Below, piece by piece: positions 44,389 to 54,213 of a stretch of 64,000 nucleotides of DNA (positions are counted from its first letter, which is position 1; the number at the start of each line of letters is the position of its first letter). The stretch comes from Globodera rostochiensis. Taxonomy: Eukaryota > Nematoda > Chromadorea > Rhabditida > Heteroderidae. Location of the stretch: positions 408,702 to 472,701 of the forward strand of contig JAEVLN010000039.1 of assembly GCA_018350325.1 (NCBI GenBank), written 5' to 3'. The notes below the pieces were generated by a model, which searched no databases, was not told the DNA's origin, and saw nothing but the letters and a program-made list of their open reading frames with translations. The position numbers and the translations under genes were made by a program.

Positions 44389-45779
44389 TTAACCAAACAA
44401 TCCTTCAGGTTCAATATTCTCAGAATTTGGATGCATTTGCTGTCGTTTAAATTGCCTTTTCCATCTATACAAAGTGTCTCTTCCAATTTTCAACCTTTTG
44501 GCAATGTCCCCAACACTCATTTTAGGATTTTTGCCCTTAATTTCATAATAACGTTTCATCAATTCATTTTGTTCGCTGTGGGAGTATTTATGTTGTGGTT
44601 CTGTAAAAGAATATTAATTAATATGAATATTTATTTGATGCTGTAAAAAAATTTTTAATTAATATTAAAAATAATATAATTTGGCTTGAAAAACTTACTG
44701 GATTGGCCAAGTTCACGTTTCCAATTGTAAAGCGTTAGAAAATTGAGGCCCAACTCTTTCGCGATAGTTTCATCAATTTCGTGATTATAAGAGTTTTTGA
44801 ATCCGTCCCGCTTTAACTCGGCTTTCATTTGATCAAATTTCTCTATTAAATTTTTTCGCTCATTTTTTGGATGTCTTTTTCGGCTTAAGCTAAATTCTTT
44901 TTTCCATTTGTTTATTGTGCGAACATCTACACCAAATCGTTTAGCGATTTTTTTGTCAATTTCTTTGCACGATTTTTTGTCCTCACCGGAATTTTCACTT
45001 TTTATTTGCATTAATTTTTTCACAATTTTTAGCTTTTCATCGTTCGAGTAATTTATCCCTTAAGAAGAAAAACATTCAAAAGGCGTAAATTATTAGTTGT
45101 TTAATTTTAAATTGTGTTAATATTAACCCTATATTTAGAGATTTTGAGCAAATATTTAAGAATAAATCTCACCGGTTTTTCGACTTAGGCCTAATTCTTT
45201 TTTCCATTTATATATTTTTGAGCGATTTACTTTTAAATGTTTAGCAATTTTTTTGTCAATTTTAGTCCATACTTTTTTTGAATATTTTCCTTTTTTCTTA
45301 AATTCGTCTTTCATTGCGAGAAATTTGTTGATAATTTTATGTTTTCGCTCATCTTCGGCAATATTTTCGCTATGTTCTTCACCATTTGTGGCATTATCAG
45401 AGTGATCAGACTCTGTGAGAGGAGGATTCTGATCTGTTGAATTGGGTTCAATTTGTCCAAGCTGATCAGTTGAATTGGGTTCAATTTGTCCAATTTGATC
45501 AATTGAATTTGGTTCAATTTGTCCAAGATGATTAGTTGAATTGGGTTCAATTTGTCCACTTTGGGTGTTCTGTCGGTCGATTTGGTGATGGACATTTTGT
45601 CCAAAGTTTGTTGACGGCGGCGTTTTCAAATCTTCGGCTTTGTCATTTTCCCACCATTCATCTACACATAATTCGTCAAAGGTTTGGAGTGGCAACTCCT
45701 CCAATTGTACGGATTCGGCTTTGTCTAGTGAATTTGTTGCAAAGAATGTCACCAAAATGAAAATCCATAACTCTTCCAT
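44389..45779 (-). CDS. Secreted four-HTH protein with a divergent tail
   Basis: Exons 45779-45173, 45058-44699 and 44600-44389 give 392 residues. The signal peptide is MEELWIFILVTFFATNSLDK, then CVDEWWENDKAEDLK and four short spacer units. Modules are KIAKHLKVNRSKIYKWKKEL; the extra KIAKRFGVDVRTINKWKKEF; TIAKELGLNFLTLYNWKREL; and DIAKRLKIGRDTLYRWKRQF. Instead of the usual VDGHSVEENAAAN tail it ends QQMHPNSENIEPEGLFG. The middle exon is 360 nt, phase 1-1. The last intron contains a second acceptor-like copy (GATGCTGTAAAA on the plus strand). The dead twin lies at 1900-2990. Confidence 0.87.
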
Positions 45780-45829
45780 TTTATTGGCAAATAACCCTCT
45801 GAATTTCGAAATTGTAATTAATTTTTTAA

Positions 45830-46369
45830 TACCTCTGATGCTCATATTCACAATGCTAACTACCTATCTGTAGATAAATCGCTAGCAAGAGATAAATCCG
45901 TATTCACAATGCTAAGGATAGGGGGTAGCTGCAGATAGAAATCCTTAGCCTCCTCCCGATAAGGATAATTCGTTGTGTTAAAAAATAAAAACTATTAATT
46001 AAGCGAAATTTTTTGGTAGTCGAACGCCTGAATTTTTGGTAGGAAATTCCTCAATGTGCGAGCTTCAAAATGATATATCATTTGCCGGGCTCGGTTCAGT
46101 TTGAAATAGAAATGGGGGGTCTAATCAATTTTATACATAATTTCCTTGGGTTGAAAAATGAAAATACCGTCAGTAGTATAAGGTACAAGAGTGTGTAGGT
46201 TGATACGCTGATCCAAATTTTGCTATAGGACAAAGTGTCGACAAGTTATGTGACAAAGTGTCTAATGGCTGGGGGAGGGCGGGAATTATGGGGGAGACTT
46301 GGGGGGAAGTTGGAATTTGTCGTTTCAGTGGTAAGAGAAAGTTCGAAAAATTTGGAGGGGGTAAGGTGG
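45830..46369. other. Insertion-like DNA before the gene at 45779, no gene
   Basis: ATTCACAATGCTAA occurs twice (about 45847 and 45902) around a small palindrome, suggesting a short element. The rest to 46370 has no supported gene. Confidence 0.35.
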
Positions 46370-46740
46370 GTACTGGCGGGCAGGCGAGAGCGCGTAGCGA
46401 GTTCACGGGATGTGAAGGGGGTAAGGGTCTCGCCGGGGGGTAAAGGCGGGCGGGCGAGCGCGCAACGCGCGCGTAGCGAGTACACGGAATGTGGAGGTTT
46501 GCAAGGGGGATTTGCCCGGTGTACTGGCTGGCGGGCGAGCGCGCGTAGCGAGTTCACGGGATGTGGAGGGGGTAAGGGTCTCGCCCGGGGGGTAAAGGTG
46601 GGCGGGCGAGCGCGCAACGCGCGCGTAGCGAGTACACGGAATGTGGAGGGGGGCAAAAGGGCTTGCCCGGTGTACTGGCGGGCGGGCGAGCGCACGAAGC
46701 TCGCGGAGCGAGTACACGGAATGGTGCAGCTGAGGGTATC
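46370..46740. repeat. GC-rich minisatellite
   Basis: Three to four units of about 70-100 bp share GGGCGAGCGCGC, CGTAGCGAGT(T/A)CACGG and ATGTGGAGGGGGTAAGGG. The long frames on both strands, rich in Arg, Gly and Ser or in Pro and Ala, arise from repetition and composition. It separates the HTH gene at 45779 from its U1 block at 46862-46897, which stands in the expected inverse orientation. Confidence 0.8.
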
Positions 46741-46861
46741 AGTAACACAAACTGGCTAGAGAACGGCCGGTTAGCTTTGTCATGTATGCTCGAAGACGTC
46801 CAGTTATTATTTATAATTAAATATATATTCTTTTGCTTCAATAAAAAAATGATTGAAAGAA

Positions 46862-46900
46862 TAAATGACAGCCCACAACTGAATGGGCATTCATATAATT
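46862..46900 (-). promoter_or_regulatory. Displaced U1 block of the gene at 45779
   Basis: AATAAATGACAGCCCACAAC and TGAATGGGCATTCAT match the block upstream of the other family genes, but here about 1.1 kb from the start codon because of the insertion at 45830-46850. 46900-47360 has no supported gene. Confidence 0.4.
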
Positions 46901-47360
46901 CTTTAATAATTATCTCCCTGAATCAATAATTCCTGACATTTCTTACTAATGATCATCATTTTATAAAAATGGCGATCGATTGTTGAATAGCTAAATATGA
47001 AAAATGAGAAATTTAATAATTTTCCCTGAAGGATAAGTAACTTACACCACAAATAGGGCCATATAATTTTTGTGGTAATCGAACCGAAGCTTTCGGGCAA
47101 AATTGATAAAAGTAGCGAGTCGGGACAAAAGTAGGGAGTCAGAATCGCTACTTTTGTCCCGACTCGCTACCCTTTTTATTTTCAAAAATATTTATAAGTA
47201 GATTTTTATAATTAAAAATGCATGTATTTTAAAACAATAAAATGAAGAAAGGTGATTCCACCAACACATCATTTTTTATAAGCACGATAAGAAGTAATCA
47301 ACGAAAGTAAAAGAATTTTGCGTAATAAAATTTCCTGATGTTCAAATTCTTTATTTTCAT

Positions 47361-47428
47361 TAATTCGGCTTTATCCAGTAAATTTGTTACGAATAATGAC
47401 ACAAAATTAGAAGCCAAAACTCATTCAT
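47361..47428 (-). pseudogene. Signal-peptide relic of an HTH gene
   Basis: On the minus strand MNEFWLLIL is followed, after a small frame change, by FVTNLLDKAEL-like codons, which is the family signal peptide and cleavage region. Then it stops. It faces away from the secreted gene at 47687, as in copy 1. Confidence 0.65.
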
Positions 47429-47449
47429 CTTAGGACTGTTAACTGCGGC

Positions 47450-47590
47450 GGATTGATGGAGAAAACATAACAAATTTAAAGTCGGAAATTGCTGGAGTCT
47501 GAGTGATTTATGTAAAAAATTGCTGCTTTCTCGTTTCAATTTCCGACTTTAAAATTGTTTTATTTTTTCCATCATTCCACGTCGTCCAAC
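47450..47590. repeat. Foldback upstream of secreted gene copy 3
   Basis: Third instance of the foldback at 3405-3565, with the loop partly deleted (CTTTCTCGTTTCAATTTCCG). AAATTTAAAGTCGGAAATTG is mirrored by CAATTTCCGACTTTAAAATT. Confidence 0.6.
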
Positions 47591-47686
47591 ATTCTTTCTC
47601 GACGAGTCTCAAATGGTATTTAAACGCTCCACATAATCCAACAGTCACTTAAATTCATTAGCAAATTCGAATAAATCTTATCAAAA

Positions 47687-48789
47687 ATGGCTTCTTCATC
47701 AACACTGTTCTCCATCCTCGCAATTGTCTGTTTGCTGTGCAAATGTTGCATTTCGGCCCCACGTTAGACACTTTATAATTTTATTGTAATTGGAATTGGA
47801 ATTTATAATTCGCAGAATTTCCGTGCTGTCCGGGCAGTCAGCAGGTGGTTTCTCTGATGGCCTCCCATGTTGATGCGTTCGCATCGACAATGACTGAATC
47901 GGCGGCTTGCACAAATGCCAATGATGTCGAGAATGCCGTCAAAAGTGCACTGAGCTCAATGGCCAGATGCCCAAACGGCGGTGGTGACCTAATTGTGAAT
48001 GCAATTGATGCGCAACTTTCTTCAACAGGTTGTAGTACCTATGAAAACCTGAGCGGTCGAATTGTGCAGATTAAATTGAATAAAAAAAATTTTGTATTTT
48101 GTAAATTTTCGTTGAAATAATGCCCAAAATTAACTTTGAAATCTGGATTGCCCCGCTCAAAACGGTCAATTTTTGAATTTCCAAAATTTCCCATAACCTT
48201 TACAAAACCAGCCTGAAACTCTTTTTGATGTAGCTGACAGCGCGTAGACCTAATCACGGTTACGGTTGTTACAGAATACCGAAATTATGGGATTCGGTCA
48301 CTGTAAGCCTAGTAACAATCAGAAATGCAACAAACTGCAGCAGTAATTGGCTGATTTTCTAATAATTAGCGTTATCCACATAAAAGCGATCCTCAGGTTT
48401 ATTGATTGTTTTTTCTGGCATTCAGACGGATGCGCGTACAGTCTCAGCTTCGTCAAGGCCATGTTCGAGTTGGCCGGTTCAGCTGCAGTCCATGTTGGCA
48501 ATACATCATCAGCCTGGGGCAATTTGAGTCAAAAGTTTGGAAAACAAATTGGCGCCATTGACAACATTGGCGATGTGCAGAACATTCACATTACGGACGT
48601 GTTTTTCAACAAGCCAAGCAAAGGTTAATGATTTTAATTAAAATTATAATAAATAAACAATAATAATAATTTTAAATAAGGATTGAAAATGGTGCTTTCT
48701 TTATTCCAGGAAATGGTGCACACCAAAATGTGCCACACCCGAACAATGTGATTTCCAGCCCTGGCAATTCCGGCTCTCACAAGCTCTGA
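47687..48789 (+). CDS. Small secreted protein, family B copy 3 (four exons)
   Basis: Exons 47687-47762, 47816-48028, 48426-48623 and 48710-48789 give 188 residues with exactly the exon lengths of copy 1. The signal peptide is identical ([20 protein letters not shown]). Substitutions are spread through exon 2 ([20 protein letters not shown]) and exon 3 ([24 protein letters not shown]). Intron 2 is about 130 nt longer than in the other copies and uses a GTTGT donor; the extra sequence looks inserted after GAAAACCTGA. Confidence 0.82.
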
Positions 48790-48959
48790 ATGTATATGCT
48801 GAATTGTGATGACCATTCCCAAATTTGGGACTTTGTAGAAAAAAGATTTGCATTTTCCTTACATGTTTATTTATAGAAACTTTTTAATAAAAATATTAAA
48901 TTTTTTTCCCATTAACAAAAAATAAACTTTTAAATAAGCGTGCATTTTCACTTCGTTTT

Positions 48960-50385
48960 TCCTTCGGATTGCGGATAAGTATTGTTTTGTGCGTTTGCAT
49001 CTTTAATTTGTCGGAGTCCATACCTCACTCGTCGGCGAGCGGCAACAGAAGTAGTCATTCTAAACCGCGACGGCATTCCTCTGCCTGCGAGAGAACCACC
49101 TGCACAAAACGAGGCGGTTCAGCAACAATTTTCAACCCGCTCAAGACCAGTTTTTAAATCAAACAGACCGATTCCACTCAGACAAATTTTTGAGGAAAAG
49201 GAGGGTGAATATTCTGGTTCAGGTGACACTATGGCAGAAGAGAATTGCACAACCGGTTGCGCAATGTCTAGATCAGTATAAATGCCCTCTACTTCCAATG
49301 CGGGGTTGGCCGTAACAAGGACGACATTAAACCGGTTACTTCCACCTCAAGTGGACCGGATTCGGAGCAATAACGTGGTGGCGCTTTCTGACAGTGTGAA
49401 GATCGGTCCGTAGAGGCGCACTCTTCAATTTGGTGCCCTTGTACTGGGGGGGGGCAAGCAGACGGAACGTTTCCTATTTCAGAACAGAGCGAACATTTGG
49501 CCGAAATGCGATGGTTCGACTCCGGACGTCTCGTGAGGCGGCTTCAAAAACTGTGAAGGCGCGCCGTGGTACAGAATTGGTAGGCGCGGGCGGCAGAAAA
49601 CTCTCCCCAAGCGAGGCGAGTGCTGATTGCCTTCTCGGAATCCATTCACCCACTCGGGGGTCGGTCGGGTCCTTAATTTGACGTTGGAAAGTTTGGGGTG
49701 ACTCGCGCCCCCTCCTTTGGCTTGGGCGGATTCCCGGATCCGAAACAACGTGGTATACCCTTGGCGCCAAACTTCTGATGTCCAGACATGTACACTGTTG
49801 GCCTCTTTCTTTAAAAGATTATTTTTACCTCACGGGGCAATTTTTTTCGGAGGGTTGTGACGAGAAATCCACTGTCCTCCCTATTCCCATTCAGGCCCAG
49901 GAGCTAGCGTCATAAACGTTCAATGGCCTCGGAGAGAGTGCGCAATGTGCTGCTTGTTGCCGGAGGCAGACGGAGCTTTCGGCGCGGAGCTCATCTGTTT
50001 TTATGACTTTCGGGGAGTATTCACGAAGGAGTAACTATTTCTGAACACTATTTTAATTAATTCCGATTTTTTAAAAACATTTTTGGACAACTTATCTTTT
50101 AAAATTCATTTTTTTGGTTGGAGACAACTTTTTCATTTAATGATAATACGGTATTTCAAACGTATTTAATTGAAAGATTATCTAACTTTGCCCAAAAATC
50201 CTTAGTGACCTAATGGATTTGGAAAAGTTTTTCGATCCCGGGATTTGAAGCGAGTTTTTAAACCAAATAACCCTTCACGTCCTACATTTCAATATAGCTA
50301 GTTTTTGACTCATTTTGTATGTCATTTATCGAGTAAAAAGTGAATTGTCGAATTTTTTTTTGAGCAAGCGTTTCATTCAATCAAA
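48960..50385. other. Unrecognised higher-GC region
   Basis: 48980-49860 has coding-like composition but no frame stays open for long and no domain is recognised. A tRNA B-box-like GGTTCGACTCC lies at 49512 and CTTGGCGCCAAACTT at 49758, which could suggest retroelement or SINE remains. 49860-50215 is unrecognised, and 50215-50385 resembles 17225-17350. Confidence 0.3.
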
Positions 50386-50389
50386 GATG

Positions 50390-51993
50390 GTTTATCTCTT
50401 CCACAGAATGTCCATAAACAGTTTTGGATGAAATTGCTGTCGTTTAAATAGTTTTTTCCATTTATATAATGTGCGTGTTCCAATTTTCAACATTTTGGCA
50501 ATGTTTTCATTACTAATTTTAGGCTTTTGGTCCTTTATTTCATAATAAAGTTTCATCAATTCCTTTTGTTCGCTGTGGGAGTATTTATGGTTTGGTTCTA
50601 TAAAAGAATTTTTGATTAATATAAATAAATTAATTAAATTGGCATAAAATACTCACTGGTTTGACCAAATTCTCGTTGCCAATTGAAAATTGTTCTAAAA
50701 CTGAGGCCCAACTCTTTCGCGACAGTTTTATCTAATTCATTATATGAATTTTTGAATCCGTCAATGTCCTCATCTCTAAATTTAGAATGGTCTTTAATTT
50801 TATAATAACGCTTCATTAAATCCCTTTGTTTGATGTTGACGTATTCATGTTGTGGTGATGTAAAAAAATTTTAATATAAATAATTAATAAAATGTAACCC
50901 GTAATACGCAATAGTTTGGCCAAGTTCACTTTTCCAATTGCAAATTGTTCTTTCAGTTATGCCCAATTCTTTTGCGACAGTTTCATTTATTTCATTTTGA
51001 TGAGAGTTTTTGAATCCGGTCCGCTTTAACTCGGCTTTCATTTGATCAAATTTCTCTATCAAATTTTTTCGCTCATTTTTTGTTTTTTTTTGACTTAGGC
51101 CAATTTCTTTTTTCCATTTATACATTTTTTTGCGATTGACTTTTAAATGTCTGCAATTTCATTCTCAATTTGAACCCTTTCTTTTGCCGAATATTTTCCT
51201 TTTTGCTTAAATTCGTCTTTTATTGCGAGAAATTTGTTGACAATTTTACGTTTTCGCTCATCTTCAGCAAAAAGTTTTTTGCCATTTTTGGCATTAACAG
51301 AGTGATCAGACTCTGAGAGAGGAGGATTCTGATCAGTTGAATTTGGTTCAATTTGTCCAAGCTGATCAGTTGAATTGGGTTCAATTTGTCCAAGCTGATC
51401 AGTTGAATTGGGTTCAATTTGTCCAAGCTGATCAGTTGAATTGGGTTCAATTTGTCCAAGCTGATCAGTTGAATTGGGTTCAATTTGTCCAAGCTGATCA
51501 GTTGAATTGGGTTCAATTTGTCCAAGCTGATCAGTTGAATTGGGTTCAATTTGTCCAAGCTGATCAGTTGAATTGGGTTCAATTTGTCCAAGCTGATCAG
51601 TTGAATTGGGTTCAATTTGTCCAAGCTGATCAGTTGAATTGGGTTCAATTTGTCCAAGCTGATCAGTTGAATTGGGTTCAATTTGTCCAAGCTGATCAGT
51701 TGAATTGGGTTCAATTTGTCCAAGCTGATCAGTTGAATTGGGTTCAATTTGTCCAAGCTGATCAGTTGAATTGGGTTTAATTTGTCCAAGCTGGGTCTTC
51801 TGCCGGTCGTTTGTGATGGAAATTGTGTTCAAGCGTTAATTTATTCTTCGTCTTTGTCATTGTCCCACCAGCCTTCTCCGAATATTTCATCAAATGTTTG
51901 GAGTGGAGCTTCCTCCAATTGTACGGATTCGGCTTTGTCCATTAAATTTGTTGCGAAGAATAACACCAACATTAAAATCCACAACTTACTCAT
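50390..51993 (-). pseudogene. Chimeric secreted HTH pseudogene with expanded spacer
   Basis: The minus strand opens with MSKLWILMLVLFFATNLMDK and FGEGWWDNDKDEE. It then hits a stop caused by a 5-base loss relative to the gene at 58547, and a further 2-base loss follows. The spacer (51790-51330) has about 14 nearly identical 33-bp units. A one-base deletion in module 1 (IADI then stop) breaks it again. Module 2 continues to 50940 with a damaged intron donor; a last exon start (50860-50780) is fused to a second, different module 2 (TVAKELGLSFRTIFNWQREF), followed by a last exon at 50600-50390. Two family members have recombined here. Confidence 0.8.
51330..51800. repeat. 33-bp tandem repeat, about 14 units
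   Basis: The unit, 33 bp beginning GATCAGTTGAATTGGGTTC on the plus strand and ending AGCT, encodes GQIEPNSTDQL on the minus strand. Units are almost identical, implying very recent expansion. Because 33 is a multiple of three, two other frames are also open; they have no independent meaning. Confidence 0.95.
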
Positions 51994-51999
51994 TTTATG

Positions 52000-52480
52000 T
52001 GGGCAAAAAAAATGGAAATTTTTATAATATTAATAAATACATATTATTTAGCCTTATCTCATAAAATTTTTTCTTAATCTTTTGAACCTGGCCCAAATCA
52101 ATACTACTTCCCATAATATTGCCACTAATAAACATCATTATAATAATGGTGATCGATTGTGAATAGCCAAAATGATAATTTTTTTAAATAATTTAAAAAA
52201 TCCAGATTTACCATGGGTAATGAAACGTTTAGTTTTACATTAGGTGACGAGAGGTGTCGACTACGTATTGGAATGGAATAATTAAACTTCCGCTATTTAT
52301 ACAAATTTCAATAAAGAGTTCAGCCATTTCCTTTAATAATAATCCAAACTTTAACGCCTATTCTGACAATGCGTAAAATATTAGCAGTAAAGTAACCTTG
52401 TCAGGTGGTAAACATGAAAGTAGGAAACCCCAGTTTTTATTTTTTAGAAATAAAAACCAAAAAAAAACAACAAAAATGTT
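52000..52480. other. Intergenic, no gene
   Basis: AT-rich upstream DNA of the chimeric pseudogene (GGTGATCGATTGTGAATAGCC motif near 52147, shared with about 35716). Nothing else is recognised. Confidence 0.3.
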
Positions 52481-52482
52481 AA

Positions 52483-52755
52483 TTAGCATGAGGGATGCCT
52501 GTACATCTTCCACATGTTCAACGCCGGCATGGTAATCATCAACGAAATGCCGTGAATGCAGATGTCGCGTGCTGCATACATTGCTGAAGAGGTCGTCCGA
52601 AGACTGTTGGGGACCATAACTTCCAGCACAGCGCAGCGAATGTCGCCACCAAACAACAAATCGTTGCGGGAATCAAGAGACGAGAGAAGCAGTTGAACCG
52701 ATGAGAATCTGGCCATAATCAAAGGCCCACGCACTTCTTCAAAAGATCCCAACAC
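52483..52755 (-). CDS. Unrecognised 90-codon open frame, possibly an exon
   Basis: The minus strand reads MLGSFEEVRGPLIMARFSSV and continues with LLSSLDSRNDLLFGGDIR, AVLEVMVPNSLRTTSSAMYA and ends in MYRHPSC. Codon use and composition look like a real protein, and the same strand upstream, in another frame, gives FEGVFVDRFALTGVG, so a frameshift may separate two parts of one exon. I do not recognise a family. No promoter, partner exon or paralogue is visible in the window. 52800-53000 is Pro-rich repetitive DNA (CCCCGACCCCGAACCCC). Confidence 0.3.
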   Translation of the reverse strand: MLGSFEEVRGPLIMARFSSVQLLLSSLDSRNDLLFGGDIRCAVLEVMVPNSLRTTSSAMYAARDICIHGISLMITMPALNMWKMYRHPSC

Positions 52756-53364
52756 CAGTCAGGGCAAACCTATCGACAAAAACTCCTTCAAACAAGTATT
52801 TAGGTGAAGCGGATCCGTCAGACGCCTGTGGCTAGGGTTAAGCCCCGACCCCGAACCCCAACACCGAGCCCCAAAATGGGGTCGTCATCGACCCCCTACC
52901 CAGACAAAGGCCCTTCCTCGACTCCGTCCCCGACATTTTTTGGGTCGCGGATCGGTGGTGAACAAACACCCCTAAAGATCGTACTTTTTTTGGGAAGCAA
53001 TGAGTATTTGAAAATATTAATTAGTGTCTGGTTTGGTGGTGTAGCGGAGTGAGTGTCAATTTTTTTATCAGCAAAATTGGTGCCTATTTAAAAAATGAAA
53101 TGTATTACTTTGTTTAAATTTGAATGATCTTAATTATTTTATTTTAACTTTTTGATTGTAAATCTCAACAAAATTTCTAAAATTCTCTTGGGCAATCTGT
53201 CTAGGTATCTAGTCTCATTAAGATCTTCCTCATTCTACCAATCTCAATCTTAACCCCGTACTTTGTTGATTTTTTAAAAAGTTGGAACAAAACTTTTTAT
53301 CATTTAAACTTTAAAGAGAGTCGTTCAAAAAGTTCCTAACATTTTGCAAACAATCATTATTTTT

Positions 53365-53470
53365 TCAAATAGACTCCAGATTTGAGTTCCCAATTTTTTG
53401 AACATTTGCCGTGGCATTCTCTTCCACAAAATGTCCATCGACAGAATTTGGATCCAATTGCTGTTGTACG
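53365..53470 (-). pseudogene. Last-exon tail relic of an HTH gene
   Basis: The minus strand shows QQLDPNSVDGHFVEENATAN followed by VQKIGNSNLES-like codons, the family tail, and is cut upstream by a poly-C tract at 53471. 53000-53360 has no gene. Confidence 0.65.
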
Positions 53471-53639
53471 CCGACCCCCCCCCCCCTACTTTTTTGCCTT
53501 TTTAGTAAAATCGCGCACTAAAACAAAAATTTCGCTCAGAAGTATTAAAATTATAAATCGAAAAATTTTTTAAATGCTTTTGTTACTCAAATTAATTTTC
53601 AGCAATTTCAACCAATTCAATAACGCTTTAAAATTCTCA

Positions 53640-53760
53640 ATGGGGGAGTCGGCGGTGCCGATAGGCGCCGCCGAGAAAAAATTAAATTTTTTGACTCAAT
53701 TTGTTAACAGATTTGCAACCAAAATTTTAAAAATGGGTAATTTTTTCAAGTTTTTAGGAA
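53640..53760. repeat. Dispersed GTCGGCGGTGCCGATAGGCG unit
   Basis: The unit GGCGGTGCCGATAGGCGCCG, AAAAAATT, TTTGACTCAATTTGTTAACA and GATTTGCAACCAAAA recurs at about 36195-36290 (inside a hAT MITE), 30885-30990 and, inverse, 40380-40530. It is probably part of a wider transposon family whose limits I cannot define here. Confidence 0.6.
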
Positions 53761-53874
53761 TGGGAGGAGTCCCTGCCGGGAGAAAATGTTAGATTTTGTA
53801 AAAAAAAATTAGTCCAAAATTTACGAATTTGAAAATTAAAATGGTCCTTCTATGGTTTAACAATAACCGGTTAA

Positions 53875-54010
53875 TTGTTGGCACTAGGGGAACTGTTTTG
53901 GCAAAATTGGATATTATTCCTTGCAAATTCTGGCCATCCGGTCTCTAATAGAAACGACCGGAAATTGTGATTAATAATTTTAGGGTTGGCAGACATTTGG
54001 AAAATGATGG
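53875..54010 (+). promoter_or_regulatory. Upstream block U2 before the gene at 54214
   Basis: TTGTTGGCACTAGG, CATCCGGTCTCTAATAGAAA and AGGGTTGGCAGACATTTGG followed by TTATTGATTTTCTGAGTGAC are shared with the regions upstream of the genes at 18369 and 21155. This is a second upstream type, distinct from U1. Confidence 0.4.
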
Positions 54011-54213
54011 GCCTTATTGATTTTCTGAGTGACTCCAATTTATTTGGGCTAAAAAATTCACATTTTAGTTATTTTATTTCATTTTGTGAATATTTATTAT
54101 CCTTTAAAATTTTTTTGAGAGAAATTCTTTAACTTGACAAATTTTTGCAATCGAATTTTGCTTTTAAATTATAAAATTATTGTAAATTCAGAAATTGTTT
54201 TTTGCACAATAAA

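Noticed and set aside
46235..46759. Long frames rich in Arg, Gly and Ser or in Pro and Ala in GC-rich DNA
   Set aside because: Composition and repetition of a minisatellite; frames are open on both strands at once.
51220..51789. Alternative frames through the 33-bp array (repeats of LDKLNPIQLIS and of LNWVQFVQADQ)
   Set aside because: Shadows of the GQIEPNSTDQL frame, which alone connects to the conserved HTH protein.
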